64,000 nucleotides of DNA, taken from NCBI GenBank assembly GCA_963835375.1, contig CAWIGB010000011.1:142806-206805 (forward strand), read 5' to 3'. Position numbers and translations under genes: made by a program. The notes under the pieces were generated by a model, which saw only the letters and a list, made by a program, of their open reading frames with translations, made no database searches and was not told the DNA's origin. Of the stretch, positions 59,847-64,000 are shown one piece after another (the first letter of the stretch is position 1; each line of letters opens with the position of its first letter). The DNA is from Salinisphaera sp963835375 (GTDB taxonomy: Bacteria; Pseudomonadota; Gammaproteobacteria; Nevskiales; Salinisphaeraceae).

Positions 59847-61354
59847 GCGTCGTTATGGATTTCGAGCACGGCGTTGTCCTTCTTGCGGCGTGCCTCGCGC
59901 GTGGCATCGGCGCGGAACAGTTCGAGCTGCTCCAGATACTCGGGCGAGACATCCGCGGTGACGTAGTCGCCGGTGAACACCGAGTCCTCGTAGCTCTGCA
60001 GGGCATCGTTGCCGACCGATACCGCCCGTTTGAGATCGTCCATGCTCTGATAGATCAGCTTGTCCGCGCCGATGATCTCGGCGATCTCGTCTTCGGAATG
60101 GCCATGAGCGACCAGCTCGGACGCGGTGGGCATGTCGATGCCGTAGACGTTGGGATAACGTACCGGCGGCGCGGCCGAGGCGAAATAGACCTTGTTCGCA
60201 CCCGCCTCGCGCGCCATTTCGATGATCTGGCGCGAGGTGGTGCCGCGCACGATCGAGTCGTCGACCAGCAGGACGTTCTTGCCGGCGAACTCCAGATCGA
60301 TCGGGTTGAGCTTCTTGCGTACCGATTTCACCCGCTGCTGCTGGCCCGGCATGATGAAGGTACGCCCGATGTAACGGTTCTTGATGAAGCCTTCGCGATA
60401 CTTCACGTCGAGCTGGCTGGCCAGTTCCACGGCCGCCGTGCGGCTGGTCGAGGGAATCGGGATCACCACGTCGATATCGTGATCGGGCCATTCGCGCTGG
60501 ATCTTGTCGGCGAGATACGTGCCCATCCGCAGGCGCGCCTTGTAGACATAGACATCGTCGATGACCGAGTCCGGCCGCGCGAGATAGACGTATTCGAAGA
60601 TGCACGGCGAATGATGCGGGTTCTCGGCGCACTGCCTGACGTGGATCTCGCCGTCCAGCGTGATGATCACGGCCTCACCCGGCCGAATGTCATCGATGAG
60701 TTCAAAGCCCAGCGCATCGAGCGCCACCGATTCCGACGCAATCATGTAATCGGTGCCGTCGGCGGTCTCGCGCTTGCCGTAGACCACCGGCCGAATCCCG
60801 TTCGGGTCGCGGAAACCGACCAGGCCGTAGCCGGTGATCAGCGCCGTCGTCGCATAGCCGCCGCGACAACGGCGGTGCACGGCGCCGACCGCCTCGAAGA
60901 TGTCCTCGGGCGCGAGTTGCAGCCGCTCGCTCTGCATCAGCTCGTGTGCAAACACGTTGAGCAGAATCTCGGTGTCCGAATCGGTGTTCAGATGACGCCG
61001 GTCGGAGCGGTACAGCTCGTCCTTGAGCTGGTCGGCGTTGGTCAGGTTGCCGTTGTGCGACAGGCAGATGCCGTACGGCGTGTTGACGTAGAACGGCTGG
61101 GCCTCCGCCGAGGAATCGAGCCCGGCCGTCGGATAGCGCACGTGCCCCACGCCGGCGTTGCCGACCAGCCGCAGCATGTGATCGGTGCGGAACACATCGC
61201 GCACCAGCCCGTTCTCCTTGCGCAGATACAGCCGGTTGCCGTCGGTGGTGACGATGCCGGCCGCGTCCTGACCGCGGTGCTGGAGCACCGTCAACGCATC
61301 GTAGATATCCTGATTAACCGGGGAGGTCGAGACCATCCCAACAATGCCGCACAT
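59843..61354 (-). CDS. purF: Amidophosphoribosyltransferase PurF
   Basis: First committed enzyme of purine synthesis, 503 residues and intact. The N-terminal glutaminase nucleophile is Cys2 (MCGIVGMV), with LQHRGQDAAGI and GICLSHNGNLTN. The PRPP-binding loop is NVLLVDDSIVRGTTSRQI. It lies between cvpA and the NYN gene, the standard gammaproteobacterial position. Confidence 0.97.
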   Translation of the reverse strand: MCGIVGMVSTSPVNQDIYDALTVLQHRGQDAAGIVTTDGNRLYLRKENGLVRDVFRTDHMLRLVGNAGVGHVRYPTAGLDSSAEAQPFYVNTPYGICLSHNGNLTNADQLKDELYRSDRRHLNTDSDTEILLNVFAHELMQSERLQLAPEDIFEAVGAVHRRCRGGYATTALITGYGLVGFRDPNGIRPVVYGKRETADGTDYMIASESVALDALGFELIDDIRPGEAVIITLDGEIHVRQCAENPHHSPCIFEYVYLARPDSVIDDVYVYKARLRMGTYLADKIQREWPDHDIDVVIPIPSTSRTAAVELASQLDVKYREGFIKNRYIGRTFIMPGQQQRVKSVRKKLNPIDLEFAGKNVLLVDDSIVRGTTSRQIIEMAREAGANKVYFASAAPPVRYPNVYGIDMPTASELVAHGHSEDEIAEIIGADKLIYQSMDDLKRAVSVGNDALQSYEDSVFTGDYVTADVSPEYLEQLELFRADATREARRKKDNAVLEIHNDA

Positions 61355-61387
61355 AAGCCAGTCGCTCGGTTTTGAGAAGGAAGAATG

Positions 61388-61924
61388 TCAGGTCGAGCTC
61401 GTCGTGCCGCTCGCAGGCAGCGTCGACGGCGCATCGGGATAGGTGATCGCGTTCGCGATGTCGGGGGGCAGATAGCCGCGCACCCAGAGCGCGCCGGCCT
61501 CGAGCTGCCCGATGAATATCGAGCGCTGCCACCAGCTGTCCCGCGGCACCGGCGTGACACCGGCCAGCAGCACGAGAACGATGAGGACGGCAACGCCTCG
61601 CACAACCCCGAACACGATCCCCACGGCACGATCGGTGCCGGCGAAACCGGTCTGATTGATCAGCCGGCCCAGCAGATAATTCACGATCGCGCCTGCAATG
61701 AGAACGCCGAGAAAGACGATGGCGAAAGCCACCGCAAGTCGCGCCGAATCGGAATCGATCCAGCGCTGCAGATAGACGGACGCCGGGGCTGCCAGGATAA
61801 ACGCGAGATAAAAGGCGAGAATCCACGTCGCCAGACCGAGCGCCTCCCGCAGGAAACCGCGGAAGAAACCGATGGTCGCCGACAATGCGACGACCACGAC
61901 GATAGCGACGTCGATCCAGATCAT
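61388..61924 (-). CDS. cvpA: CvpA family membrane protein
   Basis: Inner-membrane protein of 178 residues with four hydrophobic segments (WIDVAIVVVVALSATIGFF, LATWILAFYLAFILA, LAVAFAIVFLGVLIAGAIVNYLLG, RGVAVLIVLVLLAG) and the family motif GFFRGFLREALGL. Named for colicin V production and linked to envelope homeostasis. It lies 33 bp before purF. Confidence 0.93.
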   Translation of the reverse strand: MIWIDVAIVVVVALSATIGFFRGFLREALGLATWILAFYLAFILAAPASVYLQRWIDSDSARLAVAFAIVFLGVLIAGAIVNYLLGRLINQTGFAGTDRAVGIVFGVVRGVAVLIVLVLLAGVTPVPRDSWWQRSIFIGQLEAGALWVRGYLPPDIANAITYPDAPSTLPASGTTSST

Positions 61925-61994
61925 GATAGCCAGCCGCCGGAGCGAGACCCATCAAGCATAGCAAATTCGGCGCACACCGGCGGCTGTCGTGTGA

Positions 61995-62825
61995 TCAGGG
62001 CAGATGGCGCACCAATCCCTTGTGCCCTGCCTGGCTCAGCCGATCGGCCGCGGATTGCGCGGCCTGTTTGCTGTCGAACGGCCCGACATTCACGCGATAC
62101 CACGTCTTGCCGTTAACCTGCCCGGGCGTGTAGGAGGCCGGGAACTGTCCCTTGAGTTTCTTCGCCAGGTCCGCGGCATTGCCCTGCTCGCTGAAGCTCG
62201 CCACCTGGACCACCCAACCCTGGATGCTCGATTTCCGGACCCCGGAAGCCGAGGCCGATGACGACGTGCCGGAACCGGACGACTGCTGGCCGGCACTCGA
62301 CGATCCCGAGCCCACCGACGACGCGCCGTAATCGTGCGAACCCGCGCTGCTGGACTGCTTCTGCGAAGCGTCGCGGTCCGCCGAGCCATGGCTCGACGGC
62401 GCTGGGTTCGGCGCAGACTTGCTCGGCTTCGCCTGGGCGTTCGACGGTGCCTCAGTCGACGGACTCTGGTTCGACGAACCGCCCGAATCGCCGTGAACCG
62501 GCGGCGTCGAGAAGCCGGACTTGCTCTGCGGCGAGACCGCATCCGGGTTGGGCGTCTGCCCGGCCTGATCGCCGGTGTCGCCGCCGGCCGCCTGCGGCTG
62601 GTCCGGGCTGGAGCCCTTCTTCGTCGACCCGTTGCCCTGATCGCTCTGGCCGTGACCCGCTTGCTTCGCCTGGCCATCCGGCTGCACATCATAGACGCGC
62701 ATGGAACCACGGCCGTTGTCCTCGCTGCCGCCATGCATGCAGCGTGAAAGCAGCAACGGCGTCAGCACGCCGATGATTACCAGGATGGCAACGCCGATCA
62801 GGCGTTTCTTCATCACGTCATTCAT
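61995..62825 (-). CDS. dedD: SPOR-domain protein (DedD-like)
   Basis: 276 residues. A short cytoplasmic N-terminus (MNDVMKKRLIG) and one membrane helix (VAILVIIGVLTPLLL) precede a long low-complexity periplasmic linker rich in Ser, Gly, Gln, Pro and Asp (about residues 35-195). A C-terminal SPOR domain follows (WVVQVASFSEQGNAADLAKKLKG, TWYRVNVGPFDSKQAAQSAADRL) that binds denuded peptidoglycan at the septum. ATG 62825 overlaps the folC stop by eight bases. The linker is longer and more Ser-rich than in E. coli DedD. Confidence 0.9.
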   Translation of the reverse strand: MNDVMKKRLIGVAILVIIGVLTPLLLSRCMHGGSEDNGRGSMRVYDVQPDGQAKQAGHGQSDQGNGSTKKGSSPDQPQAAGGDTGDQAGQTPNPDAVSPQSKSGFSTPPVHGDSGGSSNQSPSTEAPSNAQAKPSKSAPNPAPSSHGSADRDASQKQSSSAGSHDYGASSVGSGSSSAGQQSSGSGTSSSASASGVRKSSIQGWVVQVASFSEQGNAADLAKKLKGQFPASYTPGQVNGKTWYRVNVGPFDSKQAAQSAADRLSQAGHKGLVRHLP

Positions 62826-64000
62826 GATCAGGTCTCCGCGCCTGCGCCACGGTGAAAAAGGAACCACAGACGACGATACGATCCTCCGGCTCCGCGGCCT
62901 GGCGCGCTGCGGCGAGCGCGGCCCGGGGGCTGGCATGGATACACCCGACATGGCCGAGGCGCGCAGCGAGTGCTTCGCCGGTCAGCCCACGGGGGCTCAT
63001 GCCGTCGAGGCCTGCCGGATACAGGACGTCGGTCAGCGGCATCAACCGTCTGCCAACCGCTTCCACCGGTTTGTCCGCCAACATACCCAGCACCACATGT
63101 GTCCGCCCCGAAACCGGCCGCCGCTGCAGCGATTGCGCCAGCAGGGCCACCGCATCGTCGTTGTGGCCCACATCGTAGATGATCGGTATCGGAGCGTCGA
63201 TAACTTCCCGCCGGCCCGGCAGTAAAGCCTGCCGCATACAGGCACGCTGAATATCGGCCCCTGTCGGCGCGTAGCCTGCTGCGCCCGCAGCTGCGATCGC
63301 GAGCGCGAGATTATCGGGGTGGACCGCGGCATGCGGCTCGATATCCAAGCGTGTCGAACCGTCCACCCAGGACCAGTCCTGCGGCCCGACTGTCAGCTCG
63401 AAGTCGTCACCGAGGCAGGCAAGGTCGGCTCCGCAATCCGTCGCGGCGGTCGCGATGCTGGCCGGCGGGTGCCGATCGCCGCAGAACACCGGTCGCCCGC
63501 GACGCATGATGCCGGCCTTCTCGCCGCCAATGGCCTCGCGGGTATCTCCGAGCCATTCCGTGTGATCCAGGCCGATCTGGGTGATCAGCGCCACATCGGC
63601 ATCGACGATGTTCACGGCATCGAGCCGCCCGCCGAGGCCGACCTCGAGCACCGCCACATCGACCATCATGCGCTTGAAGATGAGCAGCGCCGCCAACGTG
63701 CCGAACTCGAAGAACGTCAGGGAAACAGCACCGCGTGCCGCCTCGATCGCTTCGAACGCCGCCACGAGTTCTTCGTCGGCCACGGGCTCGTCGTCGATCA
63801 CTACGCGTTCGTTGTAGCGCCACAGATGCGGCGAGGTATAAGCCCCCACCCGGGCACGGGGCCCGATCAGCCCCGACAGCAGCGCCACGCCGCTGCCCTT
63901 GCCGTTGGTGCCCGCGACCGTGATCGTCGTGTGTGACGGCGGCAGCAGATCGAGTCGAGCGGCCACCGCCCGAACGCGATCGAGCCCGAGCTCGATCTCG
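62818..64000 (-). CDS. folC: Folylpolyglutamate/dihydrofolate synthase FolC (5' end outside the window)
   Basis: Bifunctional folate enzyme; the last 393 codons are present and the frame is open to the window edge (LGLDRVRAVAARLDLLPPS upstream of the first internal start). The ATP loop is VAGTNGKGSGVALL, and other motifs are YTSPHLWRYNERVVID, TFFEFGTLAALLIF, LITQIGLDHTEWLGDTREAIGGEKAGIMR and IYDVGHNDDAVA. Typical proteins have about 25-30 more residues at the N-terminus, so little is missing. It overlaps dedD. Confidence 0.95.
   Translation of the reverse strand, partial: EIELGLDRVRAVAARLDLLPPSHTTITVAGTNGKGSGVALLSGLIGPRARVGAYTSPHLWRYNERVVIDDEPVADEELVAAFEAIEAARGAVSLTFFEFGTLAALLIFKRMMVDVAVLEVGLGGRLDAVNIVDADVALITQIGLDHTEWLGDTREAIGGEKAGIMRRGRPVFCGDRHPPASIATAATDCGADLACLGDDFELTVGPQDWSWVDGSTRLDIEPHAAVHPDNLALAIAAAGAAGYAPTGADIQRACMRQALLPGRREVIDAPIPIIYDVGHNDDAVALLAQSLQRRPVSGRTHVVLGMLADKPVEAVGRRLMPLTDVLYPAGLDGMSPRGLTGEALAARLGHVGCIHASPRAALAAARQAAEPEDRIVVCGSFFTVAQARRPDHE

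Noticed and set aside
59855..61375. 506-codon plus-strand open frame opposite purF
   Set aside because: It mirrors the intact purF gene in codon phase, has no family signature and is His/Arg/Val-rich; typical antisense shadow in high-GC DNA.

Overview
The window is chromosomal DNA from a high-GC gammaproteobacterium. Evidence for this is the gene order folC-dedD-cvpA-purF-metZ, the pst-phoU and phoBR layout, lpxH, rsmJ, a Pseudomonas-type FabH paralogue and PBP1b. A halophilic or marine lineage such as Salinisphaerales would fit, but that is inference. I see no rRNA, tRNA, insertion sequence, prophage or CRISPR array.

Layout. 0.2-2.6 kb: a membrane PAS-GGDEF-EAL protein. 3.4-8.8 kb: the SOS mutagenesis cassette imuA-imuB-dnaE2 behind a perfect LexA box. 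9.1-17.7 kb: kup, an aldo/keto reductase, an Atl protein, a small monooxygenase-fold protein, an HSL-type esterase, an EF-hand protein, a PhoD-type phosphatase remnant, an Nramp transporter with a DtxR/MntR-like operator, and an MFS transporter. 17.9-25.4 kb: typA, a GNAT-nitrilase fusion translationally coupled to a sirtuin, an orphan ParA, and an NfeD-slipin pair. 25.6-28.2 kb: Nudix, two small unknowns, an SCP2 protein and rsmJ. 28.2-34.3 kb: a minus-strand operon mrcB-TPR lipoprotein-dinG/yoaA-tsaB-gamma-carbonic anhydrase with overlapping stop and start codons. 34.6-43.8 kb: a phosphate island (pstSCAB-phoU, a small lipoprotein, a porin, phoBR). 43.8-50.4 kb: pepN, a FabH-like synthase and hydrolases. 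50.4-53.4 kb: a second pstS-pstC-pstA set without pstB or phoU. 53.5-64 kb: pyrD, dusA, ppiB, lpxH, a ferritin-like protein, metZ, an NYN-domain protein, purF, cvpA, dedD and folC (cut by the window edge).

The strongest theme is phosphate starvation. Four clear PHO boxes (7-4-7 direct repeats resembling CTGTCAT) and one weaker one lie upstream of phoB, pstS, pstS2, the porin and a region with no gene. In that last case a PHO box, a -10 element and a terminator bracket about 160 nt, which makes a good candidate for a PhoB-controlled small RNA next to pstS. Other regulatory candidates are a porin leader whose 11-nt arm can pair with the ribosome-binding site, a pseudoknot-plus-terminator leader before metZ, and a terminator squeezed against the start of the GNAT-nitrilase gene.

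About half of the genes carry one or more frame breaks, including housekeeping genes such as typA, pyrD, tsaB and mrcB, while all family motifs remain readable across frames. The breaks cluster at about 7.5-7.8, 19-24, 27-39 and 50-54.5 kb, and several sit in short homopolymers. I read most of them as sequencing or assembly indels rather than pseudogenes, and I give such genes full-length coordinates with the break positions noted.
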